A stretch of 64,000 nt of DNA. It comes from an uncultured Clostridia bacterium. Its GTDB lineage: Bacteria > Bacillota > Clostridia > Christensenellales > Pumilibacteraceae. The translations under genes and the position numbers were made by a program. The notes under the pieces are model-generated. The model saw only the letters and a list, made by a program, of their open reading frames with translations. It was not told the DNA's origin and searched no databases. The stretch spans positions 78,483 through 142,482 of the forward strand of contig CAOJOK010000003.1 in assembly GCA_948440265.1 (NCBI GenBank), in the 5' to 3' direction. Below are positions 1 through 9,088 of the stretch, piece after piece (position 1 is the first letter of the stretch; each line of letters starts with the position of its first letter).

Positions 1-982
1 TTATATACGCGCTTTCGCCGAGTTCGTTAAGGCGTTTTACGACGTCTTTTGCGATATCCTGCGCCACGCAGAACACCATTCCGATACCCATATTGAACGT
101 ATTGTACATCTGTTCTTTTTTGAGACCGCTGCGCTCCTGCAGCATATCGAACAGCGGCGAACGGGAATAGGACGCCGTGTCGATTTCGCACCCGATACCT
201 TTCGGGAATATGCGCGGTATGTTTTCGATAAAGCCGCCGCCCGTGATGTGCGCTATGCCCTTTATCTCGAACTCTTTAGATACGGTAAGCGCGGTCTTGA
301 CATAGATTTTGGTCGGCGTCAACAGCGCGTCGAGATAGGTCTTTTTAAGTCTGTCGTCGTATTTTTCCAACTGCTTGGCGTTCTCGCCGAACAGCTTTCT
401 CACCAGACTGTAACCGTTGGAGTGCACGCCGCTCGACGCTATACCGACAAGCGCGTCTCCTGCCTTTATGTTCTTGCCGTTTATTATCTTCTCCCTGTCC
501 ACTATGCCGACGCAGAAGCCTGCAAGGTCGTATTCGCCGTCGGGATAAAAGCCCGGCATTTCCGCAGTCTCGCCGCCTATGAGCGCGCAGCCTGCCTGAC
601 GGCAACCTTCGCACACGCCCGACACTATCTTTTCCGCAGTCTCCGGATAGAGCCGTCCGACTGCCAGATAGTCCAGAAAGAACAGCGGTTTTGCGCCCTG
701 ACACACGACGTCGTTGGCGCACATCGCCACGCAGTCTATGCCGACGGTGTCGTGCTTGTCTGCAATGAATGCGTATTTGAGCTTGGTTCCCACGCCGTCC
801 GTTCCCGACACGAGCACGGGATTTTTCAAGCCGCTGTTTTCTATGGAGTAAAAGCCGCCGAACGAACCCAAGTCGCCGAGCACATTCTCGTCGAACGTCG
901 ATTTCGTGTGCTTCTTCATAAGCTCCACAGCCTTATATCCGCGCGTAACGTCTACGCCTGCCTGTTTGTAATCGATTGACAT
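1..982 (-). CDS. purM: Phosphoribosylformylglycinamidine cyclo-ligase (AIR synthetase), cut by the left edge
   Basis: Makes AIR from FGAM with ATP, step five of de novo purine synthesis, in the cytoplasm. 327 residues are visible. The frame is still open at position 1, where the next codon begins with A and so is not a stop; the family is about 340 residues, so only a short C-terminus is missing. Landmarks are SGTDGVGTKL near residue 50, GGETAEMPGFY near 135 and a late HITGGGF segment. The ATG at 982 follows AGGAG on the minus strand. It lies downstream of purE and purC in the same direction, separated from purC by a 0.3 kb repeat block, so cotranscription is plausible but not shown. Confidence 0.95.
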   Translation of the reverse strand, partial: MSIDYKQAGVDVTRGYKAVELMKKHTKSTFDENVLGDLGSFGGFYSIENSGLKNPVLVSGTDGVGTKLKYAFIADKHDTVGIDCVAMCANDVVCQGAKPLFFLDYLAVGRLYPETAEKIVSGVCEGCRQAGCALIGGETAEMPGFYPDGEYDLAGFCVGIVDREKIINGKNIKAGDALVGIASSGVHSNGYSLVRKLFGENAKQLEKYDDRLKKTYLDALLTPTKIYVKTALTVSKEFEIKGIAHITGGGFIENIPRIFPKGIGCEIDTASYSRSPLFDMLQERSGLKKEQMYNTFNMGIGMVFCVAQDIAKDVVKRLNELGESAYI

Positions 983-1019
983 TTGTTTTTCTCCTTTCGG
1001 TTTTGAGAGTGGTTGTTTT

Positions 1020-1324
1020 TTTAGGGGTGACACAGAAATGCGCCGCTTATAAGCCGACGACAGATTGCGAAACAGATTGTGTTCGTTCTGATGCAGGGGA
1101 TTTCTCCGCTTCGCACACTAACGTGTGCTTCGGTCGAAATGACAGTGGGAAACTGACGGCAGAGAAACGAGCAGTTCAAGGAATGACATTATGTGAACAG
1201 TCGGATTAGAAGCGAGCAGTTCAAGGAAAGCAAGCATTTGCGAGCGGGAGCGTACTTCTTGTACGTGACCCGAGAAAATGCGCCGCTTGACACAGAAATG
1301 CGACGCTTATAAGCCGACGTCAGG
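1020..1324. repeat. Dispersed repeat block A between purM and purC
   Basis: Holds one type I hairpin (1090-1145, GATGCAGGGG...GAAATGACA with arms CACAC/GTGTG), a tail fragment of a type II unit (about 1028-1061), a head fragment (1153-1183) and one diverged full type II unit (about 1201-1323). In the full unit GCATTT pairs with AAATGC, CGGG with CCCG and CGTAC with GTACG around a TTCTT loop. The right end, CGTCAGG, contains the TGA stop of purC read on the minus strand. No convincing gene is seen in this gap. Confidence 0.9.
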
Positions 1325-2036
1325 ACAAACCTAATCGGCGCATCATTTCAGCATACGCCTCCTCCACCCCGCCCATATCGCGGCGGAAGCGGTCTTTGTC
1401 CAGCTTTTCCTTGGTCGTGCTGTCCCAGAAACGGCAGGTGTCGGGGCTGATTTCGTCGGCAAGAATCACCGTGCCGTCTTTGAGTCTGCCGAACTCGATT
1501 TTGAAGTCCACCAAGTCGATATTGAGTTTCTTGAAATAATCGACCATAAACGCGTTGACCTTGAACGCCATTTCGGTTATCGTCTTTAATTCTTCCTTCG
1601 TGCAAAGCCCCATTGCAAGCGCGTGATAGTCGTTTATCATAGGGTCGCCCAAGTCGTCGTTCTTATAGGAAAACTCCAAAACGGGCGTCAAAAGCGCCTT
1701 GCCTTCGGGTATGCCGAGGCGTTTGGACATAGAGCCTGCCGCTATGTTTCTTATTATCACTTCGAGCGGCACAATCTGCACCTTCTTCACGAGCGTTTCC
1801 CTGTCGGAAATCTGCTCCACATAGTGCGTGGGCACGCCCTGCTTTTCCAGCAGTTTGAACATATGATTGCTCATTCTGTTATTCACGACGCCCTTGCCCG
1901 TTATCGTGCCTTTTTTCAGACCGTTGAAAGCGGTCGCGTCGTCCTTGTAGTCCACGAGCACGACTTCGTCGATATCGGTTGCCCAGACTTTTTTCGCTTT
2001 TCCTTCGTAAAGCTGCTGTTTCTTGGTAAACTTCAT
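1320..2036 (-). CDS. purC: SAICAR synthase
   Basis: Phosphoribosylaminoimidazole-succinocarboxamide synthase: joins CAIR and aspartate using ATP in purine synthesis. 238 residues, normal for the bacterial single-domain enzyme. The N-terminus has YEGKAKKVW and the C-terminal part has [12 protein letters not shown], both family hallmarks. The ATG follows GGAGAATACATA. It sits about 90 bp downstream of purE, same strand. Its last codon and TGA abut repeat block A: the final TCC-TGA overlaps the repeat end CCTGACG, so the repeat supplies the stop codon. Confidence 0.97.
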   Translation of the reverse strand: MKFTKKQQLYEGKAKKVWATDIDEVVLVDYKDDATAFNGLKKGTITGKGVVNNRMSNHMFKLLEKQGVPTHYVEQISDRETLVKKVQIVPLEVIIRNIAAGSMSKRLGIPEGKALLTPVLEFSYKNDDLGDPMINDYHALAMGLCTKEELKTITEMAFKVNAFMVDYFKKLNIDLVDFKIEFGRLKDGTVILADEISPDTCRFWDSTTKEKLDKDRFRRDMGGVEEAYAEMMRRLGLS

Positions 2037-2126
2037 TATGTATTCTCCTTTTCCCGATTTTATTTCGGGTAAAAACTTTATTTCGTGATTTTATCGTAAC
2101 AAGACAAATAAAGAGGGTGCGCCTCT

Positions 2127-2621
2127 TTATTTCAGTTCCGCCGCAAGGGCTTTATCGTTTTCCAGCGTTTTCTCGTGCATAGCCTTTCTATGCCTGTCCA
2201 GCTTGGTTTTGAGGTCGGGATATTTTACCGACAGTATGCGGACCGCCAAAAGTCCTGCGTTTTCTCCGCCGTTTACCGCCACGGTTGCCACGGGCACGCC
2301 CGACGGCATCTGCACGGTGGAAAGCAGGCTGTCCAGACCGCCCATCATCGAAGTCGCAACGGGCAGACCTATTACGGGCAGAGAGGTATGCGCGGCAAGC
2401 ACGCCTGCAAGCGCCGCCGCTTTTCCCGCAACGCCGATTATGACTTCTATTCCGTTTTTTGCCGCATTCGCCGCCGCACTGCACGCTTCTTCCGGCGTTC
2501 TGTGCGCCGAATATACGTGAATTTCGTATTCCACGTTGAATTCCGACAATACTTTAAGGCAGGGTTTGACGACTTCCAAGTCGCTTTTGGAACCCATTAT
2601 GACCGATACTTTACCGCTCAA
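2127..2621 (-). CDS. purE: N5-carboxyaminoimidazole ribonucleotide mutase
   Basis: Converts N5-CAIR to CAIR, the step before PurC. The frame stays open upstream to 2687, but I choose the TTG at 2621 because it follows a strong GGAGG by 9 bp and gives the usual 164-residue protein starting (M)SGKVSVIMGSKSD. GSKSD and SAHRTPE are the class I PurE signatures. The longer reading would run through the promoter at 2659-2687, so it is unlikely. First gene of the purE-purC-(purM) run. Confidence 0.95.
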   Translation of the reverse strand: MSGKVSVIMGSKSDLEVVKPCLKVLSEFNVEYEIHVYSAHRTPEEACSAAANAAKNGIEVIIGVAGKAAALAGVLAAHTSLPVIGLPVATSMMGGLDSLLSTVQMPSGVPVATVAVNGGENAGLLAVRILSVKYPDLKTKLDRHRKAMHEKTLENDKALAAELK

Positions 2622-2658
2622 AAGACTATACCTCCGATTTTCATACGATTGCGATATA

Positions 2659-2687
2659 ATTATAGCATTTATTCTTACACAAGTCAA
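2659..2687 (-). promoter_or_regulatory. Sigma-A-type promoter of purE
   Basis: On the minus strand TTGACT (2682-2687), 17 bp, then TATAAT (2659-2664) preceded by TG one base upstream (extended -10). It lies about 38 bp before the TTG start. I see no purine riboswitch fold in the short leader. Confidence 0.85.
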
Positions 2688-2757
2688 TGATTTGGAATGA
2701 TTTGCACATTCAAAACCGAAGCGGTTATGCCTTTAACGCGTCTTTCCCCGTAAACGC

Positions 2758-2786
2758 TTGATTTTTTGTCGCGCATATGTTATAAT
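2758..2786 (+). promoter_or_regulatory. Promoter of the phosphatase-kinase pair
   Basis: TTGATT (2758-2763), 17 bp, TATAAT (2781-2786) with TG upstream of the -10 box. It is 27 bp before the phosphatase ATG, which has a GGAGAAAGCT ribosome site. Confidence 0.8.
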
Positions 2787-2812
2787 CGTCATATACCTAT
2801 ACGGAGAAAGCT

Positions 2813-3568
2813 ATGAAGATTCTTGTAAACAGCCTTTGCAAGCAAGGCGGCAGAGATTATAATCAAGATTACGTCGCTTACGACGCAACCGAAAACGACG
2901 CCTGTCTTGTCGTTTGCGACGGATTGGGCTCCTACGTCGGCAGCGAAGTCGCCAGCCGCTTATGCGCCACTAAAATCGTGGAGACATACAAGCTCGTCAA
3001 GGAAAGTACGGACGGTCACGTCCGCGCCTTTCTCCCCGACGTCGTAAAAGCCTATGTTCAGACAGCGCACAATTACGTCGTCGGTTTCAAAGAACAGAAC
3101 CCGACCATTCGTTCCAGCTGTACCACCGTCGCCGCCGTCGTCACCAATCTTCAAGGCACGGTCATAGCTCATATAGGCGATACGCGCGCGTACATCATAA
3201 GAGACGGCAAGATTTTGTTCCAGACGCGCGACCACTCCCTTGCGCGCGCCGCAGTGGATATGGGTCAGATTCCGCTGGCGCAAATCAGAAATCACAAGGA
3301 CCAGAACAAGCTCACGCGCGTTTTGGGTTCCGACTATTACATAGCTCCCGACTGCGAGATTATCCCCGAGTCTCTGCGCCCCGGCGACGCAATCGTCATC
3401 TGTTCCGACGGGTTCTGGGAGTACGTCTACGACGAGGAAATGGAAGTCGACTTCTTGACGTCCAGCACTCCGTCGGAGTATATCGCGCGTATGGAAGCGC
3501 GGCTTTTACAGCGGGTAAACAAGCATAACGACAACTATTCCGTTATTGCGGCTATGGTTGTGGAATAA
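2813..3568 (+). CDS. PP2C-family Ser/Thr protein phosphatase
   Basis: Metal-dependent phosphatase expected to reverse the action of the adjacent kinase. 251 residues, a single PP2C domain without membrane segment. Metal-binding motifs are visible: VVCDGLGSYVGSE near residue 35, HIGDTRAYI near 120, and CSDGFWEYV near 200. The N-terminal half also has GGRDYNQDY, the usual R/D pair of PP2C enzymes. The kinase begins 24 bp after its stop on the same strand, a standard phosphatase-kinase pair. Unlike prkC-stp of Bacillus it is not next to rsgA or the fmt-def cluster. Confidence 0.92.
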   Translation: MKILVNSLCKQGGRDYNQDYVAYDATENDACLVVCDGLGSYVGSEVASRLCATKIVETYKLVKESTDGHVRAFLPDVVKAYVQTAHNYVVGFKEQNPTIRSSCTTVAAVVTNLQGTVIAHIGDTRAYIIRDGKILFQTRDHSLARAAVDMGQIPLAQIRNHKDQNKLTRVLGSDYYIAPDCEIIPESLRPGDAIVICSDGFWEYVYDEEMEVDFLTSSTPSEYIARMEARLLQRVNKHNDNYSVIAAMVVE

Positions 3569-3592
3569 TTCTTTTCAAACGTTACTTCGAGT

Positions 3593-4855
3593 ATGGTCAA
3601 AATGCGAACCAACAAAAACGTATGCCTTTACTGTTTCGGCGACCTCGACGCGTCGCGGGTATGCGTCAGATGCAAAAAACACGCCGACGATACGCCCTCT
3701 CCTTTGCACCACCTGCCGCAAAGGAATGTTTTGAACGGCAAATATTTAATCGGCAAAGCTCTCGGCGAGGGCGGTTTCGGCATAACCTATCTTGCCTGGG
3801 ATATGACCTGCGGCATTAAGGTCGCCATTAAGGAGTATTTCCCCAGCGGTTACGTCAGCAGAGTGCCCAAGTCGAACAGCGTCATTATCAATGCGAAAAA
3901 TCTTCAGGCGGCGTCCAACCGCGGTTTGAAGCGTTTTATAGAAGAAGCCAAAAATCTTGCCAAAATCAAGAATCTGTCCGGTATCGTCAACGTGCGCGAT
4001 TTCTTTTCCGCGAACGGCACGGCGTATATCGTTATGGAATATCTCGACGGCATATCTTTGAAAAAGTATATGCAGCGCAAGGGCGGCAAGGTGTCTATGG
4101 ACGAGATTCTCAACATTATGCGTCCCGTTATGGACTCTCTCGTCGAGGTCCACAAGACGGGGCTTATTCACCGAGACATCTCCCCCGACAACATTATCAT
4201 AACGAAATACAATCAAGTCAAGCTTATAGACTTCGGCGCGGCGAAGCAGTCCAATCTCGACGGCAAGTCGCTGTCCATTGTCTTGAAGCAGGGGTTTGCC
4301 CCCGAAGAACAGTACCGCACGCACGGCGAGCAAGGTCCCTGGACGGACGTTTACGCCTTGGGCGTGACGCTGTATTTCTGCATTACTGGACAGCTTCCGC
4401 CCGAGAGCATACAGCGTATGTACAAGGACACCATAGTGCGCCCGTCGGATTTGGGCGCGGACATAAACCCCGGTCAGGAAGCCGCGCTTATGAAGGCTCT
4501 GGCGGTGCTTGCAAAGAACCGTTACCGCGACGTTTCGCAGATGATTGCCGGACTTTACAATCCGAGAAACGCGCTTATGCGCCGCACCGTGCAGTCCCCC
4601 GTCGAAGAAAAGCCGCCCCTTCCCAAAGCGGTTGTCGCGCAAAAGCCGGTCCCGTCCGCCGATATGAGCGAAAAGCCTGCTGTAAGGCAGACAAGCAGGG
4701 ATACCCGTTACGCAGTCAAGGAGAATACGGCGGCGGTTAAGCCGACCGAGGAAAAGCCCGAAGATACGGCAAAAGCGCCCGTCGCAACAAAAGCAAAAGC
4801 TTCGGTCAGAAGCCCGAAGCGCAATATTTTGAGCCGACTGTTCGGAAAGAAATAA
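3593..4855 (+). CDS. Soluble Ser/Thr protein kinase with N-terminal zinc ribbon
   Basis: Hanks-type kinase, 420 residues. Residues 1-45 carry CxxC...CxxC (Cys 11, 14, 24, 27), a likely zinc ribbon. The kinase domain follows: GEGGFGITY glycine loop, VAIKEYFP lysine, IHRDISPDN catalytic loop and LIDFGAAK. The C-terminal ~90 residues are a Lys/Pro/Ala/Glu-rich tail ending in a basic patch. No transmembrane helix or PASTA repeats, so it is not the classical PrkC peptidoglycan sensor. The start is weakly defined: ATG at 3593 and ATG at 3602 are both possible and neither has a clear Shine-Dalgarno site. Zinc-ribbon kinases of this shape are familiar in Clostridia; the substrate is unknown. Confidence 0.9.
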   Translation: MVKMRTNKNVCLYCFGDLDASRVCVRCKKHADDTPSPLHHLPQRNVLNGKYLIGKALGEGGFGITYLAWDMTCGIKVAIKEYFPSGYVSRVPKSNSVIINAKNLQAASNRGLKRFIEEAKNLAKIKNLSGIVNVRDFFSANGTAYIVMEYLDGISLKKYMQRKGGKVSMDEILNIMRPVMDSLVEVHKTGLIHRDISPDNIIITKYNQVKLIDFGAAKQSNLDGKSLSIVLKQGFAPEEQYRTHGEQGPWTDVYALGVTLYFCITGQLPPESIQRMYKDTIVRPSDLGADINPGQEAALMKALAVLAKNRYRDVSQMIAGLYNPRNALMRRTVQSPVEEKPPLPKAVVAQKPVPSADMSEKPAVRQTSRDTRYAVKENTAAVKPTEEKPEDTAKAPVATKAKASVRSPKRNILSRLFGKK

Positions 4856-4861
4856 ACTCTT

Positions 4862-5773
4862 TTATTTCAAATATTTTTCCGCCTGCTCTTTCGTCGGGCT
4901 TGCCTCGCAGGTTCCCTTTTTGAGAGTGGTCAAAGCTCCGCAGATATTTCCGTATCTTGCGGCGCGGTCTATATCGGATTCGGACAGGTCGCGTTTGCCG
5001 TCCAACTGCGACAGCACGCCTGCAAAGAACGCATCGCCCGCACCCGTCGGGTCTATACTGTCGACGCTTATCGCGTCGATTTTTTTCACGGTATTGTTTC
5101 TGCACCAAAGACTGCCGTTTCTGCCCAGCGTTACGAAAAAGGTCTTTTTATACCTGCTCATTTCGCGCACGGCGGTATCCATATCGTCCGTATCGAACAG
5201 CGTCAGAATTTCCGCCTGCGAAAACTTCACGAAGTCGACGCGCGAAAACAAATCGCGGTATATCTTCTTTGCTTCTTTTACCGACGAAAACACGCCGTCG
5301 CGCAGGTTGGCGTCGAAAGACATTTTGCAGCCGTGCTTTTCGGCCTCCTCCATTGTTTCGTAAGCGAACTTTCTGCCCCTGCTTTCGGCAAACATCAGCG
5401 AGCCGAAGTGGATTATATCGCACATTTTTGCGACTTCTTTTATGCTTTCGTACTTCAAATATTTATCGCTCGTCATTTTGCAAAACGGCGTGAACTCCAC
5501 TTCGTCGCCGCGATTGCGGATGAATACGGTCGGGGTGTTTGCGTCCTTTCTGCAATCGAGTTTGAGAAAGTCGAGTTTATAGTCGCTTATTTTTTCCGAA
5601 ACCTTACGTCCGAAGCCGTCGCCGCCGACACAGCCGTAAAACCCGACCTTTGCGCCGAGTTTTTTGAGCGCGACCGCCAGATTGAACGGCGCGCCGCCCA
5701 CCTTTATTTCGAAGGTGCCGTTTTCGTCGTTTAAGTATATATCCTGCGTGATTTCTCCGACAGACAGTATCAT
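4862..5773 (-). CDS. PfkB-family carbohydrate kinase (fructokinase-like)
   Basis: ATP-dependent sugar kinase of the ribokinase/PfkB family, 303 residues. The N-terminal part has VGGAPFNLAVALKKLG (sugar-binding region) and the C-terminal part has the DPTGAGDAFFAG signature with the catalytic Asp. Fructose is a reasonable substrate because the sequence resembles bacterial fructokinases, but substrate cannot be fixed by reading. ATG at 5773 follows AAGGAG. It converges on the Ser/Thr kinase with only 6 bp between stops; an A/T-rich GAAATAA...TTATTTC hairpin there could serve both strands weakly. Confidence 0.9.
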   Translation of the reverse strand: MILSVGEITQDIYLNDENGTFEIKVGGAPFNLAVALKKLGAKVGFYGCVGGDGFGRKVSEKISDYKLDFLKLDCRKDANTPTVFIRNRGDEVEFTPFCKMTSDKYLKYESIKEVAKMCDIIHFGSLMFAESRGRKFAYETMEEAEKHGCKMSFDANLRDGVFSSVKEAKKIYRDLFSRVDFVKFSQAEILTLFDTDDMDTAVREMSRYKKTFFVTLGRNGSLWCRNNTVKKIDAISVDSIDPTGAGDAFFAGVLSQLDGKRDLSESDIDRAARYGNICGALTTLKKGTCEASPTKEQAEKYLK

Positions 5774-5803
5774 AATGCGTTCTCCTTTGAAGCTTATGTT
5801 TTT

Positions 5804-5832
5804 ATATTAGCAGACGACGGCGTAAAAGTCAA
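5804..5832 (-). promoter_or_regulatory. Promoter of the PfkB kinase
   Basis: Minus strand TTGACT (5827-5832), 17 bp, TAATAT (5804-5809), 30 bp upstream of the ATG. Confidence 0.8.
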
Positions 5833-5866
5833 TAATCCGCGCCGATTGTTTTTTATAAAACGACAA

Positions 5867-5894
5867 GGACCGCAAGCGATTATGCTCACGGTCC
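5867..5894 (-). terminator. Terminator after GH3 gene 1
   Basis: GGACCGTGAGC / GCTTGCGGTCC, 11 pairs including two wobbles, six-base loop, followed on the minus strand by TTGTCGTTTTAT. The T-run is broken, so strength is uncertain. Confidence 0.6.
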
Positions 5895-5941
5895 GAGTCT
5901 GCTCTATTGCAAGTTTTTTGAGGGCTGTTTTATTTTGCCGA

Positions 5942-8900
5942 TTACTTCGCCGCGGCGGTGCGCTTACGGAAGAAGCACATCCACGTCGTCAGTCCCGCGC
6001 CTGCAAGAAGCATAAGTCCTACGACCACGTCGAGTATTATCAGCCATACCATCCAAAGCGGCATTATCTTCACCACGCGCGTGTTTTGGTCCACGCCGTT
6101 CATAGCCGCCGAGTTGACGCCGCTGTACAGTATGTCGTGGCATATATCGCGCACCTGCGACATTATGTACGGGTCGTCCTTATACGGTTCGAGATTGCTC
6201 TTTGCCTTTGCCGCCGACGCGAGCATAAAGTTTCTGCCCATTACCGCGTGCGCCGTGTACTGATAGTTCAGCGTTCCGGCATAGTCGGTGACTACGTGTC
6301 CGACAAAGCCCCATTCGTCGCGCAATACTTTGATATTGAGTCCTTCGTCTGCCGCCGCCCATTCCGTTCCGATACGGTTATGCGACGTCATTATCGCGTT
6401 GGATTTGCCTTCTCTTACGGCAAACTCGAACGGGGTCAGATATATCTCTCTTATGCTCTGCTCGTTTGCAAACGTGGCAAGCCCCTTTCTGTTCGTATCC
6501 TGGTCGTTCAGCGCGAAGTGCTTGCAATAGGTATACATACCCATAGAGCGCGCTCCGCGGACTTCCGCCGCCGCTATCTTGCCGCCGACGAAGCCGTCTT
6601 CCGAGAAATACTCGAACGAGCGTCCGACAAACGGCGTGCGGTGCGTGTTCATTGCCGGTCCGTACCAGCCGACTATGCCTGCCATAAGTCCGTCTTCGCC
6701 TATCATCTGTCCCACTCTTTCCACGAGTTCTTCGTTGTAGGTGGAAGCAAGCACGACTTCGGACGTATACGCCATACACTTATACTCGCCTGCGCTGGAC
6801 ACCAGCGTGCCGCTTATGCCCTGCGGTCCGTCTTTATCGGTCGTTCCCTTATAGGTCACGCTTTCCACGGGCTGAGTCTTCCAGCCGCCCAAGGCAACCA
6901 GCGACAGCATTTCGTCCACGGTCATCTGGTCGAGCAGTTTATCCCAGAACTCGTCGTCGTAATCGGCTCCGCGCAGAGTGATGAGCTGCAAGCCGTTTTC
7001 GGCGCCCGTCGTCGGCATAGTATACTTTGCTCTGTCGGGCTCTTTCACATAGTCCGCGCCGCTCTTTTTCAGCGCCGCCGCAAGCTTATCGGTAGCCGCA
7101 AGCACCGCCGTGGTCGGATAGGTTCCCTGCCAATCGCTTCTCGACAGGTATTTGAGCTCGGGATAATAAGTATGTACGTCCGCCTCGTCGAACTGATTTT
7201 CTATCTTTACCTTTTTGCCGTCGTTTTCCGCAGTCGAGAATCTGTTCAGGTCCTGTTTCAAATCGAAGCTCTTTACGAGTGCGGCATTGCCGTTTGCGTC
7301 CATACCGTCGGCAGTGGTCTTGCCCTTGGCGGCAAGCACGTTGTTTATAGCGTCGTGCGCGTCTTTGCCGACCGTGAAGTAATATCTGCCGCCGTCGCGG
7401 ATATACGTCTTGGCGTTGTTTGCGTCATAGGTGCGGAGTTCTTCCTCGTCCACGGTTATCTTGACCGTTTCCGTTTTGCCTGCTTCTATGACGTCGGTCT
7501 TGGCAAAGCCGACAAGCTCTATCGCCGCTTTTTCTATCTTATTCTGTTTATCGTAATCGGTATACGGCGACTGCATATAAATCTGCACGACGTGTTTGCC
7601 GCTTACGCTTCCCGTGTTTTTGACGGTGACGCTGACTTCGTAATCGCCGCCGTGCGCCGTTACGTTATAATCCGTATACTCGAAGGTCGTGTACGACAAG
7701 CCGTATCCGAACGGATAGGTCACTTCCTGCGCATAGTTCCAGCCCGAAGCCGAACCGAATACGCCTGCGCTTCCGTTTGCGTTGCCCGTTTTGAGCACGG
7801 TATCTTCGTATCTCGTTTCATAGTAACGATACCCGACGTATATGCCTTCCAGATATGTGACATAGTTCATTGCCGTCCACTGACGAGCCGAACCCATATA
7901 CGCTTCGTTGATGTCTTCCAGACCTGTTTCCTTGGCGTTGGTGAACTGCAGATAGCCGAAGTTTGCCGACGCGGGCGCGCTGTGCGAATCCGCCGCATAA
8001 GTATCCACAAGTCTGCCGGAGGGGTTATATTTGCCCGTGAACGCGCCTGCGACTGCATCCAATCCCGTCGTGCCCACGCTGCCTGCCCAAAGGCAAGCCT
8101 TTATCTTCGAATAGTCGTTAAGCCATTCCAGCTCCATAGCGTTGGACGAGTTTATCACGACGAAAATCTTTTCGAAGTCCGCGCTGTCCTGAATAGCTTG
8201 CAGCATATCGGCTTCGTTCTTGCTCAAAGCCAGATAGCCCTTTGCTCCGCTTTCGCTGTTCGTCATCGAAAGGTCGCTGCCTTCGCCGCCGCTTCTGCCG
8301 ATGAACACTATCGCCGCATCGCCGTATTGCTTATAGGACTCTTTGACCGAAGGGGTATATTCGCTCTGCGGACACTCGTTCACGCAGTAGTCTACGGTGG
8401 CGTTTCCTTCTATGGACGCCGAAGTGCGGATATACTTCGAGTTCTTCGTGTCGAGTTTGCCTTTTGCGTCATACTTCAAAAAGCTGTTATAGAAGTCGTT
8501 TAAAGTCTTATTGACTTCGAAGCCTGCGTTTTTAAACGCGTCTATCGGCTTTGTCGCAAGCGTGGTGTCGATGGAGCCGCTTCCCGTTCCGCCGTATACG
8601 GGGTTTACCGAAGTCATACCGAACAGGCTGACTTTTTTGCCCGTGCCGAGCGGCAGTCCGCCGTCCTTGTTCATCAAAAGCACCATACCTTCGCTTTCGA
8701 TTTCTTCGCAGAGAGCGCGTCCGTCGCTGCGGAGTTTCTCTTTGCCCGCGTCGTCGTTCGTGTATCCGTGTTTGCTCTTGAAATACTGCGAATCCACTTT
8801 TTCGTCGCTTTCCAGCTGAACGAGTTTCGACTCCGGATGATTCAGCGTCGTCGAAATTATCGAGCGGAAATCCATTGCGATGCAGTTGCCGACAATCAGC

Positions 8901-8968
8901 GCGACGGCGATTACCACAATCAGCGCGTACCACAGCACCGCAAATACGATGTTCTTCTTGTTTACCAT
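5942..8968 (-). CDS. Membrane-anchored, domain-permuted GH3 glycoside hydrolase (cassette 1)
   Basis: 1008-residue beta-glycosidase of family GH3, probably beta-glucosidase-like. The domain order is swapped: the (alpha/beta)6 part with LLMNKDGGLPL and GRSGGEGSDLS comes first, then a fibronectin III-like domain, then the TIM-barrel part with GFVGHVVTDYAG, where the Asp is the expected nucleophile. This order is known for Ruminococcus albus-type enzymes. A hydrophobic helix near residues 8-27 and another near 970-995 followed by FRKRTAAAK suggest both ends sit in the membrane with the enzyme outside. Strong AAGGAGG before ATG 8968. It follows sensor and regulator genes on the same strand and has a LytTR-type operator upstream. 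Confidence 0.93.
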   Translation of the reverse strand: MVNKKNIVFAVLWYALIVVIAVALIVGNCIAMDFRSIISTTLNHPESKLVQLESDEKVDSQYFKSKHGYTNDDAGKEKLRSDGRALCEEIESEGMVLLMNKDGGLPLGTGKKVSLFGMTSVNPVYGGTGSGSIDTTLATKPIDAFKNAGFEVNKTLNDFYNSFLKYDAKGKLDTKNSKYIRTSASIEGNATVDYCVNECPQSEYTPSVKESYKQYGDAAIVFIGRSGGEGSDLSMTNSESGAKGYLALSKNEADMLQAIQDSADFEKIFVVINSSNAMELEWLNDYSKIKACLWAGSVGTTGLDAVAGAFTGKYNPSGRLVDTYAADSHSAPASANFGYLQFTNAKETGLEDINEAYMGSARQWTAMNYVTYLEGIYVGYRYYETRYEDTVLKTGNANGSAGVFGSASGWNYAQEVTYPFGYGLSYTTFEYTDYNVTAHGGDYEVSVTVKNTGSVSGKHVVQIYMQSPYTDYDKQNKIEKAAIELVGFAKTDVIEAGKTETVKITVDEEELRTYDANNAKTYIRDGGRYYFTVGKDAHDAINNVLAAKGKTTADGMDANGNAALVKSFDLKQDLNRFSTAENDGKKVKIENQFDEADVHTYYPELKYLSRSDWQGTYPTTAVLAATDKLAAALKKSGADYVKEPDRAKYTMPTTGAENGLQLITLRGADYDDEFWDKLLDQMTVDEMLSLVALGGWKTQPVESVTYKGTTDKDGPQGISGTLVSSAGEYKCMAYTSEVVLASTYNEELVERVGQMIGEDGLMAGIVGWYGPAMNTHRTPFVGRSFEYFSEDGFVGGKIAAAEVRGARSMGMYTYCKHFALNDQDTNRKGLATFANEQSIREIYLTPFEFAVREGKSNAIMTSHNRIGTEWAAADEGLNIKVLRDEWGFVGHVVTDYAGTLNYQYTAHAVMGRNFMLASAAKAKSNLEPYKDDPYIMSQVRDICHDILYSGVNSAAMNGVDQNTRVVKIMPLWMVWLIILDVVVGLMLLAGAGLTTWMCFFRKRTAAAK

Positions 8969-9057
8969 ATAAACCTCCTTATTGTTTTCGGTTTGCCCGA
9001 AACAAGGACAGTTTACAGCAAAAGCGCGCGCTTTCGGCGGTTTTGGCGAGTTCGGTT

Positions 9058-9086
9058 TTTATATGGCGCACTCTGCATTTTTTCAG
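9058..9086 (-). promoter_or_regulatory. Weak core promoter of GH3 gene 1
   Basis: TATAAA (9058-9063) with a poor -35 CTGAAA (9081-9086) at 17 bp. The poor -35 directly beside the LytTR site suggests activator dependence. This is inference. Confidence 0.45.
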
Positions 9087-9088
9087 GC

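Noticed and set aside
2622..2687. Upstream extension of purE
   Set aside because: It would read through the purE promoter and lacks the strong ribosome site that precedes TTG 2621.
5846..8503. 885-codon open frame on the plus strand
   Set aside because: It lies wholly antisense to GH3 gene 1; the composition is arginine, histidine and valine-rich as expected for a shadow of a GC-rich gene, and it has no family motif.
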